A stretch of DNA of 64,000 bases from assembly GCA_000773965.1 (NCBI GenBank), contig JRUP01000004.1, positions 62,001 to 126,000 on the forward strand. Direction: 5' to 3'. The translations under genes and the position numbers were made by a program. The notes under the pieces were generated by a model, which was not told the origin of the DNA, searched no databases, and saw nothing but the letters and a program-made list of their open reading frames with translations. The stretch comes from Enterobacter cancerogenus (GTDB lineage: Bacteria; Pseudomonadota; Gammaproteobacteria; Enterobacterales; Enterobacteriaceae). Positions 42,232-50,553 of this stretch are shown here, piece after piece. Within the stretch, counting starts at the first letter, position 1, and the number at the start of each line of letters is the position of its first letter.

Positions 42232-43752
42232 TCAATCATGCGGTGTTGAGGCGCTAATCAGCGCTTCTCGCGTTGCTGCGCTGCGCGGTAAGTCGGCGGT
42301 AATACGGCCATCGGCCATCACCAGAATGCGATCGGCCAGTGCCATCACCTCGTCCAGTTCAGAAGAGGAGAACATCACCGCCAGACCTTGCTGTGCGAGA
42401 TTGCCAATCAGGTGGTACACGTCCGTTTTGGCCCCCACATCGATCCCGCGCGTGGGTTCATCCAGCAGCACCACCTGTGGGCCGGTCATCAGCGCTTTCC
42501 CTAGTACGACTTTCTGCTGGTTGCCACCGCTGAGTGAAGTGATCGGCAGTTCCGGGTCACTGACTTTGATGGCGAGGTGACCAATCATTTCATCGACGCG
42601 ACGCTGCTCTTTGTGGGGATTGAGTAAGCGCAGCGCACGGCGAAAACCGCGCAAGCTGAGATCGCTTAACGTCATGTTGGCGGTGATCGACATCAACTGC
42701 ACCACGCCTTCGGTTTGTCGGTCTTCCGGTACCAGCGCAATGCCTTTTTTCAGGCGCTGCTGGAAGTTGCGTTTATCCAGCACTTCGCCATTCAAACTGA
42801 CGCTGCCAGACTGGCAGTGCATCATGCCAATCAGCCCTTTAAACAGCTCGGTGCGCCCCGCGCCCAGCAAACCGTAAATACCGATCACTTCGCCCTTACG
42901 CAGTGAGAACGACACATCATTGAGCTTATAGCCGCCATTCTGATGCAGCGCCGTCAGGCCGTTAACGTGCAAAACCGTTTCGCCCTGTGCAGCAGGCTGG
43001 TAGTCGAAGTGTTTTTTCTTATCGCCGACCATCTGTTCGATGATCCAGGGAACCGAAGCGTCACGCACTTCTCGCTCGCTGATAAAGCGACCGTCACGGA
43101 AAATGGTGATGTGATCGCCAATCTCCATCAGCTCTTCCAGCCGATGCGAGATATAGATGATGGTGACGCCACGCCGCTTCAACTGGTCAATCACATTGAA
43201 CAACACTTTGACTTCAGACTGGCTCAGCGCACTGGTGGGTTCGTCCATGATCAGCACACGCGTATCTTTGGACAGCGCCCGGGCGATCTCGACCAGCTGC
43301 TGATGGCCGATCCCCAGTTCGCCCAGCGGCGCATAAGGGTCAACATCCAGCTCCAGCCGCTCCAGTAGCGATTTCGCCAGCGCGTACTGATACTTTTCGT
43401 TGATCACGCCGCGCTGGAAAAACTCATTGGCGATAAAGATGTTGTCCATCACGTTCATGTTGGGGAACAGGTTAAGTTCCTGAAAAATGATGCTGATACC
43501 GTGCTTTTCCGCCTGGTGGGTGGAACTGAGCGACACGACTTTGCCGTCCAGCAGAATTTCACCGGATGAAGGCGTTTCCACGCCCGCCAGCATCTTCATC
43601 ATGGTGGATTTACCGGCACCGTTTTCACCAATCAGCACGTTCACTTTGTTGCGATAGACGCGGTAGTTCACCTGATCGAGTGCGGTCACGCCGGGATAAA
43701 TACGCGACACGTTACGGGTTTCGATGATCACGTCACTTTGAGGATTTTGCAT
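42232..43752 (-). CDS. Sugar ABC transporter ATP-binding protein (RbsA family, double ATPase)
   Basis: A 506-aa protein with two fused ABC domains. The first has Walker A GENGAGKSTMMKML, signature LGIGHQQLVEIA and Walker B VLIMDEPTSAL; the second has the degenerate Walker A GLLGAGRTELFKGL usual in RbsA proteins, signature LSGGNQQKVVLGKAL and Walker B VVLLDEPTRGIDVG. The ATG at 43752 has AAGGAG 6 nt upstream; a GTG two codons earlier is possible. It sits between the DUF2291 lipoprotein and the permease. Confidence 0.93.
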   Translation of the reverse strand: MQNPQSDVIIETRNVSRIYPGVTALDQVNYRVYRNKVNVLIGENGAGKSTMMKMLAGVETPSSGEILLDGKVVSLSSTHQAEKHGISIIFQELNLFPNMNVMDNIFIANEFFQRGVINEKYQYALAKSLLERLELDVDPYAPLGELGIGHQQLVEIARALSKDTRVLIMDEPTSALSQSEVKVLFNVIDQLKRRGVTIIYISHRLEELMEIGDHITIFRDGRFISEREVRDASVPWIIEQMVGDKKKHFDYQPAAQGETVLHVNGLTALHQNGGYKLNDVSFSLRKGEVIGIYGLLGAGRTELFKGLIGMMHCQSGSVSLNGEVLDKRNFQQRLKKGIALVPEDRQTEGVVQLMSITANMTLSDLSLRGFRRALRLLNPHKEQRRVDEMIGHLAIKVSDPELPITSLSGGNQQKVVLGKALMTGPQVVLLDEPTRGIDVGAKTDVYHLIGNLAQQGLAVMFSSSELDEVMALADRILVMADGRITADLPRSAATREALISASTPHD

Positions 43753-43761
43753 ACCCACTCC

Positions 43762-44373
43762 TTACTGCCGCACGATGGCAGCAGGTGTGACATTCGGCAC
43801 CTGCTCAGGCGTATCGAAGCTGCTAAACACGCCGGAAATTTGCACCTTATCGCCGACTTTGGGCTTGAAGGCGCTCATCATGTTGGCTGCCTGCTGATTA
43901 ATGGCGCGGCTGTAGTCGCCGAACAGCACCTGATCGTTAAAGTCCTGATAGCTGGCCCCTTTATAGGCATCACGCAGCACCGTGCCAGGGAAAATCGGAC
44001 CGACCTGCACCGTCACGTTATCGCCGGAAACATCTTTCACCGTCATGCGGCCATTGCGCGAAGTGGTATTCACCGCTGTCACCTCACCGCTGACCTTGAC
44101 GCTAAAGACACAGGGGTTCTCTTCCTGCGCGCGGTAGCCGTAGGTTTGACAGGCGCTGTCAAAATCTTTGGCGGACTTCAACGCATTCAGCAGTTCCGCC
44201 ACCGGCTTCGCATCGTGTTGAATCTGCGGCACCAGTTTCTGCTGCCAGGTCTGAGCAATATTGGCCATTTTAGGATTGGGGGGATTTTTCAGGTCGGCCA
44301 GCTCCTGCTGCGACACAATGCGGCAACCGCTAAGGATCACGATAGGAAGCAGTAACCAGAGTCGTTTGTGCAT
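43762..44373 (-). CDS. DUF2291 family lipoprotein in the sugar ABC operon
   Basis: A 203-aa predicted lipoprotein: MHKRLWLLLPIVILSGC with lipobox LSGC, so it should be lipid-anchored facing the periplasm. The mature part resembles the DUF2291 family, which recurs beside RbsABC-type transporters; it contains KVSGEVTAVNTTSRNGRMTV, an OB-like beta stretch, and VGDKVQISGVFSSF. GGAG lies 9 nt before the ATG at 44373. Its position between binding protein and ATPase genes suggests an accessory role in uptake or periplasmic ligand handling, which is undescribed as far as I know. Confidence 0.82.
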   Translation of the reverse strand: MHKRLWLLLPIVILSGCRIVSQQELADLKNPPNPKMANIAQTWQQKLVPQIQHDAKPVAELLNALKSAKDFDSACQTYGYRAQEENPCVFSVKVSGEVTAVNTTSRNGRMTVKDVSGDNVTVQVGPIFPGTVLRDAYKGASYQDFNDQVLFGDYSRAINQQAANMMSAFKPKVGDKVQISGVFSSFDTPEQVPNVTPAAIVRQ

Positions 44374-44417
44374 CACATTCTCCTGGGCGCCTGCTGTGCA
44401 GGCGCACCGATTATTGA

Positions 44418-45353
44418 TTACGACTTGTAGTTAAAGTCCTGCACACCTTTAGCATTGTCCGGGGTGATTAAAATGCCGCGGAACATCACGCGCTGCTTCT
44501 CCGGCTTCACCCCTTTCTGGATGAAGTTGTCGAGATCGGTCACGCCCTGCGCAGCAATAGCCTGCGCCTGCAACATTACCGTAGCTTTCAGATCGCCTTT
44601 TTCTACCGCATCACGCTCGTCGTTGCTGCCGTCGATACCCACTACGGTGACATCGTTGCGGCCTGCGGCTTTAAGTGCCGCAATCGCGCCCAGCGCCACC
44701 GGACCGTTACCACAGATCACGCCTTTGACATCGGGATGGGCTTGCAGAATGCTGTCCATAATGCGTTTGCCATCGATCAGGGTGCCTTTCGCATCCTGAC
44801 GCGCGACAGATTTCATATCCGGATATTGATCCAGCACCTGGTGGAAGGATTTCGAGCGGGTGACGCAGTTATTGTCAGCGAGGTTACAGGTCAATTCGGC
44901 ATAGCTGCCCTTTTCACCCATTTTCTCCACAAACACGTTGGCGACGTCTGAGCCGGCCTGGAAGTTGTTATGGGTGATTTGCACCAGCGCCACATCATCT
45001 ACAGGAATCTCGCGGTTAATCAGCACCACCGGAATCCCGGCAGCCTTGGCTTTTTTGATGGCCGCGACGCTGGCGGTAGAGTCGGCGTTATCCAGCACAA
45101 TGCCCTGCACTTTTTTACCGATAGCGGCATCGATCAGCTCGCTCTGCTTCTTAACGTCTTCACCGTGCGACAGCACGCTGGTTTTGTAGCCCAGCTCCTG
45201 CGCTTTCAGGTTGGCGCCTTTGGCTTCAGAAGCGTAATAAGGGTTATCCAGCGAGTTCACCAGAATCATGATGGTGCCTTTGTCGGCAGCGAAACTGGAT
45301 TGGGCGATCAGGCAACTGGCAATGGCTGTGAACAACAGGGTACGTTTTTTCAT
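44418..45353 (-). CDS. Periplasmic sugar-binding protein (RbsB-like)
   Basis: A 311-aa type I periplasmic binding protein with signal peptide MKKRTLLFTAIASCLIAQSSFA. Ligand-pocket hallmarks of the ribose-binding group are LVNSLDNPYYASEAKGA, PVVLINREIPVDDVALVQI, ICGNGPVALGAIAALKAAG and VVGIDGSNDERDAVEKGD. An extra disulfide is likely in LTCNLADNNCVTRS. It is the second gene of the operon, after SDR 1. The relatives bind pentoses, hexoses or tetritols, so the ligand is open. Confidence 0.9.
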   Translation of the reverse strand: MKKRTLLFTAIASCLIAQSSFAADKGTIMILVNSLDNPYYASEAKGANLKAQELGYKTSVLSHGEDVKKQSELIDAAIGKKVQGIVLDNADSTASVAAIKKAKAAGIPVVLINREIPVDDVALVQITHNNFQAGSDVANVFVEKMGEKGSYAELTCNLADNNCVTRSKSFHQVLDQYPDMKSVARQDAKGTLIDGKRIMDSILQAHPDVKGVICGNGPVALGAIAALKAAGRNDVTVVGIDGSNDERDAVEKGDLKATVMLQAQAIAAQGVTDLDNFIQKGVKPEKQRVMFRGILITPDNAKGVQDFNYKS

Positions 45354-45418
45354 CTTCGTGCTCTCTCATTGTTTTGTCGTTATTGCAGGGTTGAGGCCGT
45401 ACTGGTGCTGGCGCGGCA

Positions 45419-46216
45419 TTACCAGATGGTGAAGCCGCCATCGATCATTAAATCTGCGCCGGTGATCATGTCGCTGCCGTTGCTGGCGAAGAACAGCACG
45501 GCGGCGGCGATTTCATCGGTGTAAGCAAAACGCCCTAACGGGATCAGTTTTTTCATCTGTTCGCCCTTCTCACCGCGCCAGGCCTTTTCGCCCATCGGCG
45601 TCAGCACCACGGTGGGTGACAAGGTATTGACGTTGATGCGGTGCGGCGCGAACTCCTTGGCCATGACTTTGGTCATACCAAGCAGGCCGGCTTTGGCGGA
45701 GGTATAAGCCACGTGGTTATCAATGGCGATGGAAGCCGCTTGCGAGGCGATATTGATGATCTTGCCGCCATTACCGGCGCGCACCATGCGTTTGCCCGCT
45801 GCTTGCGAGCAGAGGAAAGGACCCGTGAGATTGACGGCGATCTGCTTCTGCCACTCGGCAAAGTCGGTTTCCAGTACCGGCTGTAACATCACATAACCTG
45901 CACAGTTCACCAGAATATCGATGTGGCCGTAGTGCTGTTCAACCTGGTTGAACGCCGTCTCGACTGAGCCAGCATCGGTCACGTCACAGCACACCAGCAG
46001 TACACGATCTGCAGAGAATTGTTCCTGCACAGCCGCCACGCGATCGCTTTCGAATGGAGGGTAAAGCAGGGCCAGCCGTGCACCTTTCTCTAACAGCATG
46101 GCGTTACTGGCCATGGCAATTCCACCGAGGCCACCGGTCACCACCGCCACCTTGCCGGTGAGGTCCAGATCGGTATTCACGCCGTAGCGCAGGTTGACAT
46201 CGTATTCCCCACTCAT
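45419..46216 (-). CDS. Short-chain dehydrogenase, first gene of the sugar/polyol operon
   Basis: A 265-aa SDR starting MSGEYDVNLRYGVNTDLDL at 46216, with GGAG 8-9 nt upstream; a longer frame to 46297 is not needed. Cofactor loop VVTGGLGGIAMAS deviates from TGxxxGxG: the last glycine is alanine. Other motifs: LVNCAGYVM, IASQAASIA and VAYTSAKAGLLG with catalytic Tyr and Lys. It resembles polyol dehydrogenases. As first gene of the operon, 65 nt before the binding protein gene, it probably oxidises the imported substrate. Confidence 0.82.
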   Translation of the reverse strand: MSGEYDVNLRYGVNTDLDLTGKVAVVTGGLGGIAMASNAMLLEKGARLALLYPPFESDRVAAVQEQFSADRVLLVCCDVTDAGSVETAFNQVEQHYGHIDILVNCAGYVMLQPVLETDFAEWQKQIAVNLTGPFLCSQAAGKRMVRAGNGGKIINIASQAASIAIDNHVAYTSAKAGLLGMTKVMAKEFAPHRINVNTLSPTVVLTPMGEKAWRGEKGEQMKKLIPLGRFAYTDEIAAAVLFFASNGSDMITGADLMIDGGFTIW

Positions 46217-46282
46217 CCCTTTTCTCCTGTGTGCATGTTCAGCGGCTCTGGTTTTCTCTGGCCGGATAGGTTTGCAGTAACT

Positions 46283-46300
46283 TTGATTTTCGAACAAAAA
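46283..46300 (-). promoter_or_regulatory. Candidate DeoR-family operator, copy A
   Basis: Minus-strand TTTTTGTTCGAAAATCAA. It shares 15 of 18 positions with copy B (46470-46487), consensus TTTTNNTTCGAAAATNAA. It overlaps the -10 box at 46299-46304, a position suited to repression of the operon. Confidence 0.6.
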
Positions 46301-46304
46301 TATA
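46299..46304 (-). promoter_or_regulatory. -10 box of the sugar/polyol operon
   Basis: TATATT on the minus strand. A start site about 7 nt downstream (near 46292) would be 41-42 bp from the centre of the CRP-like site, the class II CRP distance. Confidence 0.55.
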
Positions 46305-46325
46305 AGCTATCGTTTCGCAATGGTT

Positions 46326-46341
46326 TGTGGGTGAGATCAAA
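46326..46341 (-). promoter_or_regulatory. CRP-like site of the sugar/polyol operon
   Basis: Plus-strand TGTGGGTGAGATCAAA matches TGTGA-N6-TCACA at 8 of 10 positions and is flanked by TT and TT/AT bases. Catabolite control of a sugar operon is expected. Confidence 0.6.
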
Positions 46342-46469
46342 TTTCATACAAATGATGTAAACTATTTTTATCTATCTGTATTTAAAGTAAATAACTAAAT
46401 ATCAGGTTTTTTGATATAGAAATAACAGCTGGCGAGGGTATATAAAATCAATTGCATGGCTTTATCTTA

Positions 46470-46487
46470 TTTTCATTCGAAAATGAA
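46470..46487 (+). promoter_or_regulatory. Candidate DeoR-family operator, copy B
   Basis: TTTTCATTCGAAAATGAA; it includes an inverted repeat TTCATT/AATGAA around CGAA (46472-46487). It lies about 105 bp upstream of the regulator start, on the opposite strand orientation to copy A. Confidence 0.6.
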
Positions 46488-46592
46488 TCTTTGTGCGAGC
46501 CGCCTCGCAAATCCCTGGTACGCAGAGTAAAATCATCACGGGTTTTCTTATTGCCAAAACCAGACCGTGATTGGAAAGAGGGAGCATTTCGA

Positions 46593-47414
46593 TTGAAAAG
46601 CAAAACTGAGCAGCTGGCTGATATGCAGCAGCGTCGTGAGAAGATCCTGGAGATGATCCGCGAAGACGGCACAGTCACGGTTAAAGCGCTTACCGATACC
46701 TTTGGCCTGACCGAAGCCACCATCCGCACCGATTTGCGTATGCTGCAAAAAGCCGGGCATGTGCAGCGTTATCACGGTGGCGCCACGCTGATGACCGGTA
46801 AGCAGAACACCGGCGCACTGCTGCTTGAGCGTCAAACTCACCTTGATGAGAAAGAAGCCATTGGCCGGCTGGCCGCGCAGTATGTGGAAAATGGGGATAC
46901 GGTGATTTTCGATTCCGGCACCACCACCACCGCCATTGCGGAAGCAATTGGCCACATCCGCCGTTTATCGGTGATCACCACGGCGGTGAATATTGCGCTG
47001 AAGCTGGGGGGTGAACCGGGGATTAATATCCTGCTGACGGGGGGGACCTTCAAATTTCCAACACTCTCGACCTCCGGTGAGAAAGCGGCTTCTTTCTTTG
47101 AAAACGTGCTGGCCGAAAAGCTGTTTCTCGCCACCGCCTGTATTTCGCCCCGCCTCGGGTTAAGCTTCCCCAGCGAGACGGATATCAAAGTGAAGATGGC
47201 GATGATCAATTCCGCCAGTACGGTATTTGTGGTGGCCGACTCCAGCAAAATCGATAAGGTGTCGATGTTTGCCCTGCCTTGTGACTGGAGCAAAATCCAT
47301 TATTTGATTACCGATCGCGGGATTACGCCGGCGCAGATTGCAGCGTTTGAAGCGTTAGGGGTACAGGTGTTGGTGGCAGGCATTGAAGAGACAAAAAAAC
47401 GCGCTGTGTTTTGA
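46593..47414 (+). CDS. DeoR/GlpR-family transcriptional regulator, TTG start
   Basis: A 273-aa DeoR-family repressor. The N-terminal winged helix has MQQRREKILEMIREDGTVTV and LTDTFGLTEATIRTDLRML; the C-terminal sugar-phosphate sensor domain has VIFDSGTTTTAIAEAI, ILLTGGTF and VVADSSKIDKVSMF. The best start is TTG at 46593 (LKSKTEQLADMQQRR) with GGAG 8 nt upstream; an ATG at 46623 would cut into the HTH region and the longer frame from 46452 crosses operator copy B. It diverges from the sugar/polyol operon and probably represses it until a phosphorylated intermediate appears. Confidence 0.86.
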   Translation: MKSKTEQLADMQQRREKILEMIREDGTVTVKALTDTFGLTEATIRTDLRMLQKAGHVQRYHGGATLMTGKQNTGALLLERQTHLDEKEAIGRLAAQYVENGDTVIFDSGTTTTAIAEAIGHIRRLSVITTAVNIALKLGGEPGINILLTGGTFKFPTLSTSGEKAASFFENVLAEKLFLATACISPRLGLSFPSETDIKVKMAMINSASTVFVVADSSKIDKVSMFALPCDWSKIHYLITDRGITPAQIAAFEALGVQVLVAGIEETKKRAVF

Positions 47415-47425
47415 GCATCAATTCA

Positions 47426-47450
47426 GGGGCGGCCCACTCGCAGCCGCCCC
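47426..47450. terminator. Hairpin between convergent deoR-family gene and cheZ
   Basis: GGGGCGGC/GCCGCCCC (47426-47433 and 47443-47450) forms a perfect 8-bp GC stem with a 9-nt loop, between the two stop codons. T runs are lacking, so this is a probable rather than typical terminator. Confidence 0.5.
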
Positions 47451-47461
47451 CTCAATGCTGA

Positions 47462-48106
47462 TTAGAAACCTAAGCTATCCAGCAAGTCATCCACCTGATC
47501 CTGGTTCGCTACCACGCCTGGTGCATTGGCATGGATCTGCGGGCCATTCAACAGGCTGCTGGCGTCTTTACGCGCGGCAGCGTTGGCTTCAGGCATATTC
47601 TCCAGCAGCACCATCAGCAACTGACGCTCGATCTCCTGGATCACATCCATCATGCGCTTGATCACCTGACCGGTAAGGTCCTGGAAATCCTGCGCCATCA
47701 TGATCTCAAGCAGCTGCTTGTTGGTGTACGAGGTATGCGACGGCACATCACTGAGAAATTCGCGCGTATCCGAAACCAACTCGCGTGCATCCGCCAGCTC
47801 AATCGGGTTTTCAAACCACGCATCCCAACGGCCTTTCAGCTTGTTGGCGTTGGCTTCCATTTGGTCCTGGTGTGGCTGCGCGGCTTCAACGCAGTTGAGT
47901 GCGCGTTCTGCCGCTTGCGCCGTCATCTGCACCACGTAATCCAGACGGTCACGCGCATCCGGAATCGCTTCCGCCGCTTCGGCAATCGCCTGGTCTAACC
48001 CCAATTCGCGCAGGCTGTCGCGCAACATACGCGTCAGCGAGCCGATACGGGTAATAATGTCGTGTGCCGAGGCTTCTTCGGTTGGTTTCGGAAGGTCGCT
48101 CATCAC
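47462..48106 (-). CDS. cheZ: Chemotaxis phosphatase CheZ
   Basis: CheZ removes phosphate from CheY-P and so ends the tumble signal. The 214-aa protein has the long helical core with catalytic region [20 protein letters not shown] (the conserved Gln and Asp) and the C-terminal CheY-binding tail [12 protein letters not shown]. It starts 6 nt after the cheY stop and is the last gene of cheRBYZ. flhB, which follows cheZ in E. coli, is absent. Confidence 0.96.
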   Translation of the reverse strand: MMSDLPKPTEEASAHDIITRIGSLTRMLRDSLRELGLDQAIAEAAEAIPDARDRLDYVVQMTAQAAERALNCVEAAQPHQDQMEANANKLKGRWDAWFENPIELADARELVSDTREFLSDVPSHTSYTNKQLLEIMMAQDFQDLTGQVIKRMMDVIQEIERQLLMVLLENMPEANAAARKDASSLLNGPQIHANAPGVVANQDQVDDLLDSLGF

Positions 48107-48112
48107 ATCTCC

Positions 48113-48502
48113 TTACATACCCAGTTTTTCGAAAATTTTACCCAGCTTTTCTTCCAGCGTGGCTGCGGTGAACGGCTTCACTACATAACCGCTGGCACCG
48201 GCCTGGGCAGCTGCAATGATGTTCTCTTTTTTCGCTTCGGCGGTGACCATCAGCACCGGCAGTTTGCTCAATGCCGCATCCGCACGAATGGTCTGCAGCA
48301 GTTCCAGACCGTCCATGTTGGGCATGTTCCAGTCGGACACCACGAAATCAAAACCACCCGCACGCAGTTTGGTCAGTGCATCAACACCGTCCTCTGCTTC
48401 TTCAACGTTGTTGAATCCCAGCTCTTTTAGCAGGTTGCGGACGATACGACGCATCGTATTGAAGTCATCCACCACCAAAAAGCGCATGTTTTTATCAGCC
48501 AT
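48113..48502 (-). CDS. cheY: Chemotaxis response regulator CheY
   Basis: The single-domain 129-aa response regulator that, when phosphorylated by CheA, binds FliM and promotes clockwise rotation. The phosphorylated aspartate is in [14 protein letters not shown], the acidic pocket in [12 protein letters not shown], the switch threonine in [10 protein letters not shown] and the lysine in [11 protein letters not shown]. Cotranscribed with cheB and cheZ. Confidence 0.98.
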   Translation of the reverse strand: MADKNMRFLVVDDFNTMRRIVRNLLKELGFNNVEEAEDGVDALTKLRAGGFDFVVSDWNMPNMDGLELLQTIRADAALSKLPVLMVTAEAKKENIIAAAQAGASGYVVKPFTAATLEEKLGKIFEKLGM

Positions 48503-48541
48503 ATCTACTCCTGTGTTGTCTCGTCCGGCAGGACGGGCTCG

Positions 48542-49591
48542 TTAAATTCGCAATGCCTGTCCGGCGCTAATTTTTGCCAGCATGTGCTGGCTGATGTGTC
48601 CTAAATCGACTACTTCACTGGCACCGCCCATCGCAATCGCTTCGCGCGGCATACCAAAGACGACGCAGCTGGCTTCATCCTGCGCGATGGTCCAGGCACC
48701 GGCACGATGCATTTCCAGCATCCCGGCGGCACCGTCGTTACCCATCCCGGTGAGGATGACACCCACGGCATTTCGTCCTGCGTGTGTCGCCACGGATCGG
48801 AACAGCACGTCAACAGACGGCTTATGGCGGTTCACTGGCGGTCCATCATTCAGTTTCACCACGTAGTTAGCGCCACTACGGCCCAACTCCATGTGCATCG
48901 CGCCCGGTGCGATATAGGCATGACCGGGCAAAATACGTTCGCCATCTTCCGCTTCTTTCACGGTTATCTGGCACAGCTTGTTCAGGCGCTCAGCAAACGA
49001 GCGGGTAAAACCTGGCGGCATATGCTGCGTGATCAGCAGCGCCGGACTGGTCGCGGGCAGCGGTTGCAGTACATGGCGAATCGCCTCGGTGCCGCCGGTG
49101 GAAGAGCCAATCGCAATCAGCTTCTCACTACTCAGCAGCGGGCCAGCTTTCAGCATCACCGGGCCGGGTGTGGCCGGGCGCGCATGCAATTTGGCTCGCG
49201 CCGCTGCGCGAATTTTGTCGGCGATCATCTGGCTGTACGCCAGCATGCCTTCGCGAATACCCAACTGCGGCTTAGTGACGAAATCCACTGCGCCCAATTC
49301 CAGCGCGCGTAATGTCACTTCCGATCCTTTACCGGTCAGCGATGACACCATTACGACTGGCATCGGACGCAGGCGCATTAACTTCTCAAGGAAGTCGAGG
49401 CCATCCATACGCGGCATTTCGACGTCCAGCGTCAGCACCTGTGGGTTGTATTGCTTGATTAAATCCCGCGCCACCAACGGATCGGGCGCGGTGGCGACCA
49501 TCTCCATATCGGCGTGGCTGTTGATGATCTCCGTCATCAACTGTCGCATTAGCGCAGAGTCATCTACGCACATCACGGTGATTTTGCTCAT
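48542..49591 (-). CDS. cheB: Chemotaxis protein-glutamate methylesterase CheB
   Basis: CheB demethylates and deamidates chemoreceptors for adaptation. 349 aa: N-terminal receiver with phosphoacceptor [17 protein letters not shown] and C-terminal methylesterase with triad Ser in [13 protein letters not shown], His in [13 protein letters not shown] and Asp in [11 protein letters not shown]. The start overlaps the cheR stop by 4 nt (ATGA), so the two adaptation enzymes are translationally coupled. Confidence 0.97.
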   Translation of the reverse strand: MSKITVMCVDDSALMRQLMTEIINSHADMEMVATAPDPLVARDLIKQYNPQVLTLDVEMPRMDGLDFLEKLMRLRPMPVVMVSSLTGKGSEVTLRALELGAVDFVTKPQLGIREGMLAYSQMIADKIRAAARAKLHARPATPGPVMLKAGPLLSSEKLIAIGSSTGGTEAIRHVLQPLPATSPALLITQHMPPGFTRSFAERLNKLCQITVKEAEDGERILPGHAYIAPGAMHMELGRSGANYVVKLNDGPPVNRHKPSVDVLFRSVATHAGRNAVGVILTGMGNDGAAGMLEMHRAGAWTIAQDEASCVVFGMPREAIAMGGASEVVDLGHISQHMLAKISAGQALRI

Positions 49592-50463
49592 CGTCTTTCC
49601 TTGGTCAATCCATAGACTGTCTGTCCACGCAGCCAGAACTCTTTACTGATCTGGCTGAAGTTCTCTGAGTGTCCAGCGAACAGCACACCGCCGGGCTTCA
49701 GCAGGGGAACGAAACGGCGCAGAATTTTTTCCTGCGTCTCTTTATCGAAATAGATCATCACGTTGCGACAGAATATTGCGTCGAACGGACCCGGCAACGC
49801 CCAGTCGTTGGCCAGTAAATTCAGCTGCGAATAGTTCACCATGCTGGCGAGATCGGAGCGTACGCGTACCATGCCTTCATGCGGCCCGGTGCCACGCAGG
49901 AAAAAGCGCTGCAGCTGCGATTGCGATAAGGTGCGCAGCTCTTCCTGGCGATACACCCCCGCCACGGCTTTTTCCAGTACCTGTGTATCAATGTCGCTGG
50001 CGTGCACCTGGAACTTACCCGGTCCGGTACCCAGCGTTTCCGCAAGCGTCATGGCGATGGAGTACGGCTCTTCGCCGGTTGAGGCGGCGGTACTCCACAC
50101 GCTGTAACTGCCACTGCGCTTACGCGCATGATCCGCGAGGATCGGGAAATGATGCGCCTCGCGGAAGAATGAGGTCAGATTGGTGGTTAGTGCGTTAATA
50201 AACGCCTGCCACTCTGCACTGTTCTGGTCTTGCTCCAGCAACGCCAGATAACGACCAAAATCATCAATGTTCAGCGTGCGCAAACGGCGCACTAAGCGGT
50301 TATAAACCATCTCCCGCTTGTGATCGGCCAGCACGATGCCTGCGCGTTGATAGATCAGCTGGCTGATACGACGAAAATGCGTATCTGAAAGCGGCAGGCG
50401 CTGCACCATTTGCGAGAGCAGCGTTGTCGCTTCACTTTGATCCAATAACGTCGATTTCTTCAT
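49588..50463 (-). CDS. cheR: Chemotaxis protein methyltransferase CheR
   Basis: CheR methylates glutamates of chemoreceptors with S-adenosylmethionine. The 291-aa protein has the N-terminal helical domain ([19 protein letters not shown]) and SAM-binding core ([33 protein letters not shown]). The beta-subdomain that binds the receptor NWETF pentapeptide is expected in the middle; all three receptors encoded upstream end in NWETF. Confidence 0.97.
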   Translation of the reverse strand: MKKSTLLDQSEATTLLSQMVQRLPLSDTHFRRISQLIYQRAGIVLADHKREMVYNRLVRRLRTLNIDDFGRYLALLEQDQNSAEWQAFINALTTNLTSFFREAHHFPILADHARKRSGSYSVWSTAASTGEEPYSIAMTLAETLGTGPGKFQVHASDIDTQVLEKAVAGVYRQEELRTLSQSQLQRFFLRGTGPHEGMVRVRSDLASMVNYSQLNLLANDWALPGPFDAIFCRNVMIYFDKETQEKILRRFVPLLKPGGVLFAGHSENFSQISKEFWLRGQTVYGLTKERR

Positions 50464-50528
50464 GTCAGGTCACCCGGCAACAAACTGATTAAATTGTGAT
50501 ACTGCGATTACTGCTGCGCTGCCAGTTG

Positions 50529-50546
50529 GGCCGCCTTGCGGCGGCC
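50529..50546 (-). terminator. Hairpin between the Tsr-like receptor and cheR
   Basis: GGCCGCC/GGCGGCC (50529-50535 and 50540-50546) with loop TTGC lies just after the receptor stop. No T run follows, so it may be a message-processing or partial termination signal. Confidence 0.45.
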
Positions 50547-50553
50547 ACACGGA

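Larger units (their letters stand above)
46217..46592. other. Divergent control region of the sugar/polyol operon and its DeoR regulator
   Basis: This 376-bp AT-rich region lies between the divergent starts. It contains a -10 box, a CRP-like site and two copies of an 18-bp element, listed separately. No other gene was seen in it. Confidence 0.75.

Noticed and set aside
46452..46592. Longer N-terminus for the DeoR-family regulator
   Set aside because: The in-frame extension shows no family homology, crosses operator copy B, and a TTG with a good Shine-Dalgarno at 46593 gives the usual length.
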